Shown here: positions 49,516 through 61,112 of the stretch, piece after piece
How the letters are laid out: the number at the start of each line of letters is the position of its first letter
Numbering within the stretch: the stretch's first letter is position 1
DNA from: Chrysophaeum taylorii
Lineage: Eukaryota > Sar > Pelagophyceae > Pelagomonadales > Pelagomonadaceae
Length of the DNA stretch: 64,000 bases
Assembly (NCBI GenBank): GCA_029834535.1
Contig: JAQMWT010000392.1
Span: 31,230 to 95,229 of the forward strand
Reading direction: 5' to 3'
Position numbers and translations under genes: made by a program
Notes under the pieces: model-generated
Told to the model about the DNA's origin: nothing
The model's database searches: none
Seen by the model: the letters and a program-made list of their open reading frames with translations, nothing else

Positions 49516-50420
49516 CCTAGCACCATTGGCCCTTACCAGTACAAGAGTGAAGCCAAAGATATCAAGATTGATGAGTATGAGCTGACCTGCCTAAAAGGCC
49601 TCTCAGACGCCGATCGCAAGGCCTACATCTCCGCGATTTCCAAGGAGATCTTCGATATAGTTTAGTTCGGCTGCTTTAAGTTATCGCTGCCGATGGCTAA
49701 TTCCAAGCCCATCGACACCAGGCTCGTGCTGCGCATCAAGACCAACGCGGCCGGCGAATATCTCAAGCACAAGGCTAGGTTGGTGCTGAGGGGGCTTCTA
49801 GCTTCCCTCGGCACCGACTTCTTCAACACGTTCAGCCCGATGGCGCAGCTTACAGGTATTCGTTGTGTTCTAGCACTAGCTGCGCACCTTCGGCTTCCCG
49901 TCTATCATATAGACGTGCCCAACGCGTTTGTCCAAGCCCCTATCGATTCACATGTGTATGTCAAGCTCCCGCAAGGCATCTATATAATGGATCCAGAAGA
50001 CGCTATATACAAAGGCCGTCGACTCCCTAAATTGCTGAAGTCACATTATGGACGACGGCAGAGTCCGGCACTCTGGAATCAAACCATTAATGGTTTCTTT
50101 CGACGCTCTTGGATATCATCGCTTTCGCACAGATACGTGTATCTACGCCAAGGTTCGAGATGATGCCACCTTCTTGCTGAGTACTTTATCCGTGGACGAC
50201 GTTGTCGTCATTTGCACCTCAGAAATACTTCGTCTCGAGTTTCAACAAGCTATGAAGAAACAATACTCTGTCGAAGCTTTGAGGAAGTACACACTCTCTT
50301 GGGTATGCGAGTCACGAGAACTTCTGATGGCTCCATTTCGCTGGATAGTTAGGCTAAAATCGACGCAATCTTCGAGGAGCATTCAATGTTATTGAACTGA
50401 AAACCTTCTTTGACTCCGAT
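49516..50420 (+). pseudogene. Copia element 1: reverse transcriptase (RVT_2)
   Basis: LVLRIKTNAAGEYLKHKARL, FFNTFSPMAQLTGIRCVLAL, PVYHIDVPNAFVQAP and the KSHYGRRQSPALWNQ block are typical of Copia RT. After a frameshift near 50100 the catalytic pair is present as SVDDVVVIC. A stop (TAG) precedes the block at 49662. Confidence 0.8.
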
Positions 50421-50849
50421 GTCGCCCTCTGCCACGTATAAAACTGGAGAGCCGTCATCTGAGACAGACAAGTACATTCCAAACACCTTCTCGACCCTCC
50501 TTGGTAAATTGACATTTGTTCAGTTATCCTGCCGGCCAGATCTCTCTCGAAGTCTCAGCCGATGATGAGGGATGCATAATCCATCCTTCTTGCGCGTTCA
50601 GCTATTGGCTGGTACCTTTCGACATCTTCGCAAACCTGAGAACCGCAACCTGCGCCTATGGTACTACTCGAAGTCTTCTGCTTTAATGGATCACTTGCGC
50701 TCTATCATTGGCAATCATATGGCAACCATGTTAGACGACACCGCAGAGCAGGTGGATTCCGGTGACTTTGATCCACTTGTTACATTTGTAGATGCTGATA
50801 ACGCGCCATCATATGAACATGACCGCAAGAGTCCGGCTGGATATGCCAT

Positions 50850-51348
50850 CTAACTATCTGGCTCTCTTGTTACATGGAAGTCCAAGCTTCAACCTATAAC
50901 AGCTATTTCCACTCGTGAGAGTGAACTTATTGCTCTCAATACTTGCGCTGATGATGTGGTTTGGTTGCGTAAATTGATGACGGAAATGGCCTTCGCGATA
51001 AATCCTCGATACTATCTCCGCCAACCTTAAGGAAAAGATCTGCTGCTGGATTATGATGCCCACGACAATCCACTACCGTCGGATATGTCGCTCATCCGCA
51101 ACAGTCCTGTCCTTGGTGATTCTGCTTCTGCTATTCATTTGTCAAATAATCCTAACAGTGCTACTAAAGCCAAAGCCATCAGCACCCGCTGGTTCCGCAT
51201 ACGCGACTATGTTCAGCTTAAACGTATCAGGCTGCACCATATTTCTGGCACACATAATGCTGCCGACGGTTTTACAAAGCCCCTTGGTGCTCCCCTCTTT
51301 TCAACCTTTCGCACTCTGCTTGGTGTGGCGGCAACTCCTGACCGCTAA
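50850..51348 (+). pseudogene. Copia element 1: RNase H
   Basis: LGDSASAIHLSNNPNSATKA, then STRWFRIRDYVQLKRIRLHH and GTHNAADGFTKPLG match the C-terminal RNase H of Copia elements (D..A..L, RxxxxRe, ADxxTKpL). The preceding part is in another frame (WKSKLQPITA, then RESELIALN at 50870-50940). Confidence 0.8.
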
Positions 51349-51399
51349 GGCTTACCCCCCCCCTCTCAAGGCCTGATACCCGTTCAACGGAACGGCTTT

Positions 51400-52075
51400 T
51401 CATACTTTCCTAGTGACGTCACACCTCTCCCTCGAGAGAAGCGTATCTTGCAGCATTCTTGTAGCATTCTTGCTATCATAAACCACCTCTCCATCCTTAA
51501 GTTGAGAGGCTTGATGAGCGTGAGCAAGGTGTGTGGCGAGCATAACCGACCCCGAGTCCGTGTTTGCCTCGTTCAGTGAGGTCTAGGGCGAGTCGGTGAG
51601 AACCCCCTTTGTCATCCGGGGGTCGGGAGTGTTTTTCTGTGCCGCCATACGTGGTGGAGGATATGAGATTGCGCGACTATGTCGGTCGCCAACGAACGAG
51701 TGCCCCGCACGCACTGTAATACGTGGTCCGGATTTGCACGCGTGCCCTGATCAAGCACGCGGAGTTCCAGCGGACCGACTTGCGTTGAGAATATACGCGG
51801 ATTTTGTTTCGTTCGTGCGTCCCGAGAGACGACGAACACGCGTGCGAGTTGGAAATCGCAGCGCATTCACCCGGGATTGATTTTGGTATAGCTGAACGGC
51901 GGAAGATGCTAGCGAGTGGGATCGCTACCCACGGGCATTTCTGGATTGCCAGCGGACGAGAACTCCGTGAGTGCTGTTTTGACAGCGACAGACCGCGCTG
52001 TTGTGAGCGACGTGCATTACTTCGAGTGATCGAATCCGGAACTGGTTCGAGATTCCTCATCGACATTGATATAAT
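51400..52075. promoter_or_regulatory. Leader/putative LTR region of Gypsy element 2
   Basis: GC-rich, without ORFs, between Copia RNase H and the gag ATG at 52076. TGACGTCA lies at 51413. LTR ends and primer-binding site could not be set because the 3' LTR is not in the window. Confidence 0.35.
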
Positions 52076-53590
52076 ATGGAAGAAGACGCAGACGTGCGTG
52101 AGGGAGGATCTCCTCCAGTGCTTCCCGCCGCCACTGAGATAGGCCGCGAGGAAGGTGAATTACGAGAGGCCGAGGCAGTCGACGTTACCGAATTGCCCCA
52201 TGAGGCGCCTCCAGATACCGCAATTTTTTCGCCGTTGAGTCCAACGACCCCGGACCGTGGCGAGCGTGTTACTATTGAGCGCGGATCCTTAACTCGAAGT
52301 CGACTTCGTGAAGACCTCGAGCGGAGACGGCGCGAAAACGAACGACTAGCTGAGCGATTTGCCCGTGAAAGGGCTGAAGCTAAGGAAGAAGCGGCTCGAC
52401 AAGAGCTCAACATGCTGAATGAAGCGTTGCGGCAAGAGCTCGAAACAACGAGGACCTTACGTGAGGAGGTTGAACGACTTCGTCGTGAGCGAGACGAATT
52501 AGCAGCCGAACGTGCGCGTCGTGAGGGCAGCCGTGAACGACCCGTGAGTCGGCCCGAACCGGAAACACCCGCGAGGCGGCCTGGACCGGAAAGGAGCACT
52601 GAAACGGGGGATGAACCTCCGCCCCGAGTCGATACGGAGACTGAGGGTAGGGCGGAAACTGAAGATGAATGTGCGAAATTGTTACGGGGATTATCGCAGA
52701 CGTTTGCGGACGCCTTCGAGAAGGCCTACTTGGGCCGATCTCGTCGCCCCACTTCCCGTTTGAAGGCTGACAACTTTAAACTCGCCATCGACGGCCAAGA
52801 TCAACGGCAGTTTGATCTGGATTCGGTAGCGGTGATGCATACTTTGGCAGACGACCATTACTCGGTCGAGAAATTACGTTACTTATTACCGGTGCATTTA
52901 CGCGATACCGTTGCACCAATTTTCGAGGAGCATGTGCGGAAATACGAAGAGCTGTGCGATGAGCTGCCGCACGGTCCGTCATTTTATTTGAAATTGGACG
53001 ACGAAGAGCATGGAGCCGCGATTCGGCGCCTCCGTCGTCTTAACAGAACTTCCTGTGATCGAGTTTTGAATTATTTTAGATCGATTGCCGACCTCCGAGC
53101 ACGCAGCAGGAGCTGCTCGATAAGCGGCGGAAGGTCACTCAGTCTTCGGTTCCGAAGAAGACTGCGGAGCGACACGTACAAACATATTGTACCAAGTTCC
53201 AGAACGAGGCGCTTGCCTTTTGTACCAAGTCCAACCGCACGATGGATGACGTTGATATCATCGATCAGCTTATAATCGGTTTGGCGTCCAAGGATTTACG
53301 GAGCCGTATGCGGACTATGAGGAGTGGTCACCCGGATAGCTACGTTACTTTACGTCGACGGTGGAGCTCATTATGAGACTTGAGAACGACTTTCGGATGT
53401 TGATGGAGGAGGAAAAAGATCAGGGACCCTCCAATCCGAAACCGAATAAACGGCCGCGAGGGCGGGGAGGTCGAGCCATGGGCTCCGATCAACAAGCTAA
53501 GCAAGATGCGGATAAACCGTCTGGAAATACGGTCCCGCTGATCTTACGAGATCAGTTTTGGTGGTGTAAGAAGACGTGCAAGGAGTGCTG
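52076..53590 (+). pseudogene. Gypsy element 2: gag
   Basis: MEEDADVREGGSPPVLPAAT begins at a clear ATG. Residues ~75-155 are a long Arg/Glu coiled coil (RRRRENERLAERFARERAEA). Then follows a gag core (LKADNFKLAIDGQDQRQFDL; KLRYLLPVHLRDTVAPIFEE), continuing after a frameshift near 53090 (HVQTYCTKFQNEALAFCTKS; IDQLIIGLASKDLRSRM). A C-terminal Cys cluster (FWWCKKTCKEC) ends at a TGA at 53589. Confidence 0.7.
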
Positions 53591-54357
53591 ATACTTCTGG
53601 TGCACCCATGATGAAGACGAACACGGAAGTCGCGTGGTTTACAACCGCGATCCGGACCGTTATCACTGTGCGATGTGGAAGCGCATTCGGAAACACAAAG
53701 AGCGACCCACATCACGTTCCGCTTGGGAGAAGCGTGACGATGCATCTAATGCGCACGCTACGCGCGGATCGGAACCTGCTACCGAGATTCAAACGGCCCT
53801 CACCGAGCTTGGAACCACAATGGCGACCATAGTGAGCGAGGTCAGAGGCATCAAAGATAGCAAGTCTTTCTTCTACACGACAGCGAGACGGACGGTCACC
53901 TTCTAGACGATCGTCGCGCCGACGCCGAAGTAAGAGCCCTGATCAAAAGGCCAATAGTCCTACATCCAGTCCGAGCCCCCGCCGTCGCCGCCATAGCCGG
54001 TGTTCTAGTCGCAATTCGCGCCGGCGCAGACGTCATCGGCAGCGCGATGACGAATATGACGGAGGCCGATATCAGGACAGTTCGGGACATTCGAGCGCAA
54101 CTTTCGCGTTCCAATCTCTATGCGAAGCGCAGCCATCGTCGGGAGTTGTCTTTTACCCGACGGCGCGCCCCGCCCGAGTCTCCGATGACGTTGCCGATGC
54201 CGCTGTGACGAGCACCCATCGCTTGCAACAGGAGCGAACTACCACCGACGCTCGGATCGTTCGGTGGCCTTCTACATCGTATGTGGAAGCAATATCAGAT
54301 GAAGCTTTGGATTCTCCGCGCTAATGGGAAGACTCAGACTCGGAGACCGACGAACCC
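53591..54357 (+). pseudogene. Gypsy element 2: Cys/His-rich and Arg/Ser-rich segment
   Basis: Continues after the TGA with YFWCTHDEDEH and DRYHCAMWKRIRK, so the Cys/His residues on both sides of the stop may form one zinc-binding domain. Then, in another frame, an RS-rich region (SPSRRSSRRRRSKSPDQK; SPRRRRHSRCSSRNSRRRRR) suited to nucleic-acid binding or nuclear targeting. Confidence 0.5.
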
Positions 54358-55610
54358 GTGCCGCAGGTTCCAGTGTCCCCCCGTTCGTCAATGTGCATGT
54401 CTTGCAGGGAAGTTCACGACGACGATGTTAGACCTTTTGAGCTGACGTCGGGGACGACGTCTTCTTTTCCTACGGCCCCCCTCGAAACGGTTTTAGCCGA
54501 TGTTTTAGCCGATACAGTTTTGGTCGCAGCAGAGCAGACCACAGCGGCACCGATGGAGGAGAAGTGGACGGGAATGTCCGATTTGATGGACGAGAAATTG
54601 CGAAAATCGTCCGAGGAGACAAAGGAGGAAGTATATGTGCCTCCGATTGAGAAGTGTCAGGATTTGTTGCCAGCGAAACTTGGGAATGAGGAAGCAGCCG
54701 AGGCGCCGAGCCCACCCGAGGTTGCGATGGAAAAAGAGAGAGAGCCACCAGACAAAGAGACCGCGGCGAACGCCAATATAGGTCCAGAGGTGAGACGCGC
54801 GACGCCAGATATGGCAGCGGTGACGATGCAGATGCTGGGCGATGCGAAACCGGAGGCACGATACCATCATGCACTTCCGCCGCGCGATCGGGAAAAGATC
54901 GAGCAAGACCTCATCACCATCGGTTGTCTGGACCCTGGCACACTTACATCCATAGTTGGACATATTTACAGACGACGAGACGGGCCGAAGTTCGCAGCGA
55001 CTTTAGGCGCTGATGGAATGGCTGATGTCTCCTATATTTGTCGTGGGATGGTCGACAAACTGGCGAAGGATCATATAATCCTCGACCGAGGCGATCTCCC
55101 AGTCGAGCGCACCCTGTACGGGTCAGGATTGAATAAGGCGACTATCCACAAATGGGTCGCATTGCGAATTGCGCTCGCGGACGACGTGGCAGTCCCAGTG
55201 GCTGCCATAGTGGCCGATACTAATCACCTATTTATGCTCGGAGCGCGCGATATTCGATTGCTGGGAGCCATAGTGGACTACCCGCGAAATCGCATTGCGT
55301 TTCTCCGCACACAAGTCGCTTATGGGCGCAGGAAGTTAAAGGTGCAGGATCGACGAGTCGATTCTCCGATTTTGACGTTCAGATCAACTTATGATGAGCG
55401 CAGCCCCGTGGTAGTTCAGGTCTATGGGCAACAGCACCATGCGATGCAAAAGAGCCTGAGCACAGTTGAGGACCGAGTTACGCTCGCTTGTGCAAGATTG
55501 AACACCTCCAGCGTCCACCGCCGAAACGAGCGGCAGCTTCGACGACTTGGGGAGTCCCCACAGTTACGCCTTCTCAAAGCTCGAACAGCGATGCCCATGA
55601 AGTGGTAGCC
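54358..55610 (+). pseudogene. Gypsy element 2: retropepsin-like protease region
   Basis: An acidic linker is followed (from ~54970) by FAATLGADGMADVSYICRGM, then VERTLYGSGLNKATIHKWVA and HLFMLGARDIRLLGAIVDYP. The flanking residues fit retroviral-type aspartic proteases (DTGADVSYI, a glycine-rich strand, then iLGxDxl). The catalytic D-T/S-G is altered to D-G-M, so this copy should be inactive. Confidence 0.6.
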
Positions 55611-57352
55611 TATGCTCCGCGCACGATGAAGGTCGAGCCTGGGTGCACTTGCTGCGTGCCAGTCACTCTTTCAGAGCCCATGGAAACCGGGCAAGTTTTC
55701 GTTGCTACGTCTTCTGGATACGAGCAACTTGGGGTAGTCGATGGAATGTGTTCTTCTCCCGAGGATCACGACAAGTTCGCCGCTCGAGTGGCGATCTCCT
55801 CTACCCAGGATGTGCCGACCGTGATTACTCAAGGTGAAGTTCTCGCTTTGGGTGATATTGTTTGTTTTGATGACGAGCTGAATGTTGAGACGGTCGACGA
55901 ATTAACGAAAGACTGTGAGGCCGAATATGACAAGGCCAGCCTATCGTTTACTGTTTCGGTCGCAGGCCATCTGACTCAAGGCGGTGCTGCTCCCGAACCG
56001 AAGCTTTTGAGCTCGGTGCAGAAGGCGTCTCCTTCTGCTGATAAGGATAGGAATTCTTGTCAAGAATCCCTCGGTAACGACGCTTTCGACCGACGAACCG
56101 ACGAGGAGGAAAAGAAGTGCCGAGAGGTTACAGAAGGCGAGATTCGCCGAAGATTTGAAAATGCCCAATGGCTGCTGATCACGTATCGCAAGGTTGTGAT
56201 GCTATTTAGCGGCGCCGGAGGCAGTACTTTAGGGCTGCATCGAGCGAATGAGTTGTGCGGGACGTCGTTTCAAGTCGTCCTTGCTCTTGACTCTACAACA
56301 GCTGCCAACAAGATTCATCACAAGAATATTCCGAAGATACCTGTGGTTCAGCACACGCTCTGCGGACGATATGACACGACCCTCCGATTGATCAAGGCTT
56401 ATTTGCCTGAAGCGGAATGGTCATCGTCGATGTGTATTGCACCTCTACCTTGCGTTCGTTCAGCACTCTGCAATTTGACGTCCAGAGATGTTGGCAGCGG
56501 AGTTACGGCCACTAATTGGACGATGAAGCTGTGCAAAATGGCTGGCTTCATGATGTGGCTGATTGAACAGGAGGCGTCCATTATTTCTTATATAGCGCGC
56601 TTACACCCTTACGTGTACGTCGTCATTTTTTTTTTAATGATATCACGCCCACTTTGATGAGCTCCCGCGTGCGGTTGTTGGTCTCCAGTCAGCCACTGCA
56701 CCTGCAAGAGGCTCCGAAGACATGTGCGAACATGCAACAGAAATTGGCTGCAGCATTAGGTTACGCGGATGAACGCCACCTGCTCCAGCTGAATAATCTA
56801 GGTGCGTCCCGAGACGTAACAGATACGACTTACACCGCTGCGCGAGTTCCTCTTCGCTTTGGACCGCACCGCTCGGACACTCCGCCTTTGACTCTCAAGA
56901 TGACGGCAGAGTTGCTCACGATGCCGCTAGACGATGATTGGGATGGCCTGTCTAAGACATACTCGTTCAAGCATTTAGCGTGTGTGGTCCCTCCAGACAC
57001 TCTTGCGATTTTAGCAGTCGATCTGCACAACTCCGTGACCAGAGGTTTCCGCCAAAGTGGCGAAGTCCTGCCGACCGCGTTGAGTCCGACAGATCGATCC
57101 TCTGAGCAGTATTTGCGAATTGCGGACACCACCCTTCGTCACGTACAGATCCCGCTGTTGAATACGCGTACTCGTGTCGTTAAGTGGAAGTCGGAAGATG
57201 ATCTCCAGGATCCCACCAAATGGAAACCGCCAGAAGTACCTATGCATCCGCTTCCAACAGATGCGCCGGGGACGGCTCATGCTTCTTCCGCTGCCCCCCG
57301 ACAAAAGTGGAGGTTCCGCCAGATCCGGAACCTGAACAGGAGCCGAAAGTAA
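55611..57352 (+). CDS. Gypsy element 2: C5-cytosine DNA methyltransferase domain
   Basis: After a protease-distal segment in the frame of 55488-56657 comes the methyltransferase. Motif I is MLFSGAGGSTLGLHRA (56199 on), the AdoMet-binding loop. Motif II is LALDSTTAANKIHHKNIP. Motif IV is APLPCVRSA, with the catalytic Cys codon at 56451-56453. LIEQ near 56565 is in the place of motif VI (ENV). Near a run of ten T (56626-56635) the frame changes, and 56654 on gives QQKLAAALGYADERHLLQLN then GASRDVTDTTYTAAR, where C5 enzymes have the LGY and motif VIII (QxRxR) region. The family transfers a methyl group from AdoMet to cytosine C5 in DNA. Motifs IV (PPCQ expected) and VI are not canonical, so activity of this copy is doubtful. 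It is flanked in the same direction by protease and RT, so it belongs to the element. Confidence 0.75.
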
Positions 57353-58520
57353 GGAGCGAGCCGAATGTGCGCGTCAAAGGTGAAAGGATCAATAATAAGA
57401 GCCACCCTGAGGTGAGGTTCAAATACGAAGAAAAGTCCGATGTGCCATGGAAGGATGCGCCGCGCGACGCGGACGGTGCACCGTTACCGCAAACTCCGGA
57501 GCACGTCAAGGACATCGATGCTATGGAAGTTGAAATTCCGACGAAAGAGGAAGTCGAAAAGGTTGTTCGAGAACTGGAAATTCCCGACAACCCGCATCTG
57601 GATGAGGATGCGAAGATGATGTTGAGCCTCTGCGTGCAATGCGCGTGGGCCTTTTTTGATGCGATTATGAGACCCGTGGACTCGCCGCCGGTTTCTCTAC
57701 GATTTAAGGACGCAAACCCACGACCGATTAAGATGACACCTTATAGGTTGACGCCAGGCTCGAGTGTCTCAGAAAGCAGATCACCGAGTGGTGTCGCGAT
57801 GGAGTCATCCGACCGGCGAACTCTCCGTGGGGATTCCCTGTACTGATGCTGCCTAAGAAGGGAGCAGAGGCCGGGACGTCGAATGCTTCTCGTGCTGCAG
57901 TTGACTTGCGTCAGCTCAATGATCAGCTGGTCAATGACAGTTGGCCGAATATTCGTCAAGATGATGCTTTGGCCTTTCTTGCCACGCGCCGTTGGCGGAC
58001 GTGCATTGATATTCGATGGGGTTATCATAACCTACGTTTGGACGCCGCCGCTCAGGACGCCGTCACGATGGTTAGTCCACTTGGAGCCCATAGTTTCTTG
58101 CGCTTGCCTCTGGGAGTGAAAACAGCAGGAGCTCTCTTCTGTAAGCAGATGGCCAGCCATTTGTCCACATGGATGTATAAGGACTTGGTCGCGTTTGTCG
58201 ACGTTTTTATGATGGGATCGGATGAACTCCGCCGTCATTTACAAGTCTTGATTGAAGTGCTGTGACATTTAGCGCAGCGAGGATGTGGTGGACGAACTTC
58301 TAAGTTCCACCTCCTCAAAGATGAAATCGAGTTTCTGGGACACATTTCGACGCCGGAAGGCTTGAAGCCGAATCCCAAGACGTTAGAAGCGTTGCAACAG
58401 ATGCAGATTCCCGGTACGCTGCCGAAAACGTCGCCGAAGACCCAGATTCAATCCTTCGTCGGCATGAGCAACTACTGCCGCCGATACGTAAAGAATTATT
58501 CGAAGATTGTGGAGCCGCTG
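57353..58520 (+). pseudogene. Gypsy element 2: reverse transcriptase
   Basis: IKMTPYRLTP, then after a frameshift near 57755 RVSQ-type context and WGFPVLMLPKKG, AAVDLRQLNDQL, CIDIRWGYHNLRLDAAAQDA, SFLRLPLGVKTAGALFCKQM. The active-site strand reads LVAFVDVFMMGSDE, where active Gypsy RTs have YxDD/FxDD: the second Asp is Val. A TGA at 58263 interrupts the frame; the thumb and connection follow (KFHLLKDEIEFLGHISTPEG; IQSFVGMSNYCRRYVKNYSK). Confidence 0.8.
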
Positions 58521-59090
58521 AGGCATTGTGTCTTGAAGGTGCTAAGTTTGAGAGGACGCCTGAGTGCCAAAAGGCATTTGACACGATCATCGAAGCTTTG
58601 GTGTACTCTCGCGGAGTTTATCATCCTGACTACGATCTTCCCTTTCAGATCCGCTCGGATGCTTCCAAGGATGGTCTGGGCGCGTATCTTTTTCAGCTCG
58701 TGGAAGTCAAGGACGAAACCGGCAAGGTGACACGAGAGGAACGAGTGATTGAGTATTGGAGCCGAGCTGTGCCGAAAGAGATGCGGAACTATGAGCCCCG
58801 CCGGCTGTAGCTACTGGCAGTTATTCTTTCTCTTGAGCATTTTCGCTCTTATATTGAAGGTCACAAGACGATCCTCGAGACGGATCATCGCAATTTGAAG
58901 TTTTTACGAAAGGCGAAGCACTCGTCTGGGCAGTTGGCTCGTTGGGCGATGCGGCTCGCCAATTTCGATCCTGAATTGGGTTACAAACCAGGAAAGTCGC
59001 CGGGAATGAGTATCCCTGACTGTCTCTCTCGCAATCCTATCGATCATGTCATCGAGACGGATGAGTTTGGTGAACCCTTGAACCACGCGT
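58521..59090 (+). pseudogene. Gypsy element 2: RNase H
   Basis: After another frameshift: QIRSDASKDGLGAYLFQLVE, VIEYWSRAVPKEMRNYEPRR, a TAG at 58808, then LLAVILSLEHFRSYIEGHKT and ILETDHRNLKFLRKA. These are the DAS, SR/nYe and tDh blocks of the Gypsy RNase H. Confidence 0.8.
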
Positions 59091-59917
59091 ACCTAGTGTG
59101 CCAAGAACTTCCTCGCCCTGTCGATGATGAAGGAGTACCTTTACCTGGGTGCCATGTCATTCTGTCGTTTGTTACGACTGAGTTGCCTGTGGAGAAAGAA
59201 AAAGATGGTCGCGACGATCCGATGCAATTGGTCACGTCTCATGCTACGAGACAACGTCAGAAGCAACGTCTGCAGACCCAAGCTAGTATTTTCCGTGATG
59301 CCGATGATCACCAAGAGTACATCGACAAGATTCCGGATAATTTGACTTTGGAAGAGATAGCCAAAGAGCAGATCACTGACGCTACTTGCGAGAACATTCG
59401 TTATCGCATGGCTCAAGGCCATTCTCTTCGTCGGTACGGAGCCAGTTATCGCTATCAAGTGGTGAACGGAGTTCTCTACCGTGCCACACCTGACTTTCAC
59501 CCGATGATAGTCGCACCCCGAACTTCACGGACGCGCATCATCCGATTGTACCATGACATACCTCTCAATGGTGGTCACATGGGTCGTCAAAGTACGGTGC
59601 AGTCGACACGTGAACGCTTTTGGTGGCCCCTCATGTCTAATGAGGTGGGTGCTTATATTGCTGGTTGCATAGTGTGCAAGAAAGCTCGCACGCCTGAACC
59701 AAAGAGAGCAGGTCTTCTCCAGCAACCTGTGTATGATGGTGATTGCGCCGTCCTGTGTATGGATTTGTTCGGACCCTTGCCTAGTGCCGGTCCCGAGACG
59801 TATCTGATCATCTTTTTTGATCCATTTTCTCATTTCTTGATTCTTGACGTACTACACAATAAGACTGCTAAGTCAATCCTCGAGTCTTTTTGCGGAGCAT
59901 TTAGCAAGCAGTGGTAA
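59091..59917 (+). pseudogene. Gypsy element 2: integrase, truncated after the first catalytic Asp
   Basis: The HHCC zinc finger is present (LYHDIPLNGGHMGRQSTVQS, then WWPLMSNEVGAYIAGCIVCK). The core begins VLCMDLFGPLPSAGPETYLI, containing the first Asp, and stops at 59917 before the second Asp and the Glu. The break coincides with the border of sequence belonging to the Copia element on the minus strand; the rest may lie beyond the window. Confidence 0.8.
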
Positions 59918-61112
59918 GTCACCTGGGAAACCATCCCGTCTCATCGTGAACGTCTGGAAGGTTAATTCGGGGAATGAAAGGCTATGTTCCCTATATCCTC
60001 AGAACACGACAGGTGGCATCTAGAACTACACGAGAAAGGTTAAATGTATAGTGCTACATACCTCGGGGCGCGCTAGACCATGATGATGAGCGTGGGCACA
60101 AATCAGAGGACTATTAGATTGTGTAGAAAGGAAGAAGAAGGGTAGGGAAGAGATCACGTTCTCAACGGACGGGTAAGGGTAAGAGGCAGCAGATTTCTCT
60201 GCACCCCCTCGAGATGTCTTAAGCGCAAGGTGCGACCGTATAGCATCTAGAGAAAGATGATGATGAAAAAAGAAAAGAGGAAGGAATACGGCCTTGATGG
60301 TCACAGAGGTCACATACGAAGCATCAAGTGTATAGAAGGGTCTTAGGACTTGGACTTGGACTTGGTGGAACTGAGAGTCGATTTGACCCTTTTGAACAGA
60401 ACATTAAGAAACACAGATACAACAGACAGTGTGTTAGTATTATTAATCATCGTCAGCTTCTGCTGTAAGGTGGTGAACACCAATAGCTGAACGATGTGGT
60501 GCCAAGAGAAGGGTGAGTGCAAGTGGAGCATTCAGTATGGAAGGCGATAGAGAATCTAGTTGAAAGGCGTCCATTTGGTTTCCAAAACAAAAAAAAAAAA
60601 AGGTTGGACTTGGCGAACGAAGAACAAGATAGAAGAGTCTCCAGATTCACATGAGAGCGTACGGAATGCTCTGAAGCATGAGAGCAACTTGTCACGTAGA
60701 TGAAGGAGGTGATCGTCCGGGGAGGAGTAGTTGGTAGCATGTTGATCATGAGCGGTGAGTATTAAGCGAGACAACAGCTCTGTGATCTTGTACGGTGTAT
60801 AAGTAACACGTGGGTGTTGGCTGTAGGAGGGAAGAGCCGGTTCTCCAGGGAGGTGTTTCCTGGAGTTGGTCGACTTGTTGGCACAAGAAGTCGGAATCAA
60901 CAAGCGAAGCAGAAGGCGTAGGTAACGGTGGCGAAGATATCTCCAGAGTAGCGTCTAGCGTGGAGTGTGAGTAGTTTAACGACGTTTCGGTCAACGTTAA
61001 AAAAAAGAAGGGGTGCAGGAAGCCTTAATGTTCTGCCTGAACATAAGTGTGGCCGAACATTACACCCCGGAGTAATAGCGGTTCTGTATCATCAGAGGAT
61101 GATGCGTAGTTG
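59918..61112 (-). other. Decayed sequence distal to the minus-strand Copia element
   Basis: Minus-strand frames (60340-60994) such as LPGEPALPSYSQHPRVTYTP and HLLHLRDKLLSCFRAFRTLS look like fragments of one long frame broken at an A-run (60588-60601). No domain is recognised. It may be LTR/3' region of Copia element 2 or an adjacent gag. Confidence 0.3.

Larger units (their letters stand above)
44331..51350 (+). mobile_element. Ty1/Copia-type LTR retrotransposon (element 1), decayed, AT-richer than its surroundings
   Basis: Gag-like frames, gag-pre-integrase, integrase, reverse transcriptase and RNase H follow in Copia order. Base composition shifts to clearly AT-richer at ~44330 and back near 51400, marking an insertion between Gypsy element 1 and Gypsy element 2. 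LTRs were not identified. A 361 bp LINE insertion interrupts it. Confidence 0.75.
51400..59917 (+). mobile_element. Ty3/Gypsy-type LTR retrotransposon (element 2) carrying a DNA cytosine methyltransferase
   Basis: Order: leader (51400-52075), gag, RS-rich segment, protease, C5-methyltransferase, reverse transcriptase, RNase H, integrase; the element breaks off inside integrase at 59917, where Copia sequence on the other strand begins. Protease-RT-RNase H-integrase order defines Gypsy. About eight frameshifts or stops are visible, and the RT active site is altered, so this copy is dead. Its gag is unrelated in sequence to that of Gypsy element 1. Confidence 0.8.

Noticed and set aside
56180-57100. 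Methyltransferase as an independent host gene or bacterial restriction-modification enzyme
   Set aside because: It has no start or stop of its own, and is flanked on both sides by co-oriented pol domains of the same element; a host-gene insertion is less likely.
53589-58810. In-frame stops in Gypsy element 2 as evidence for an altered genetic code or programmed readthrough
   Set aside because: Both TGA and TAG occur along with several frameshifts, which fits ordinary decay, and host genes here use standard codons.
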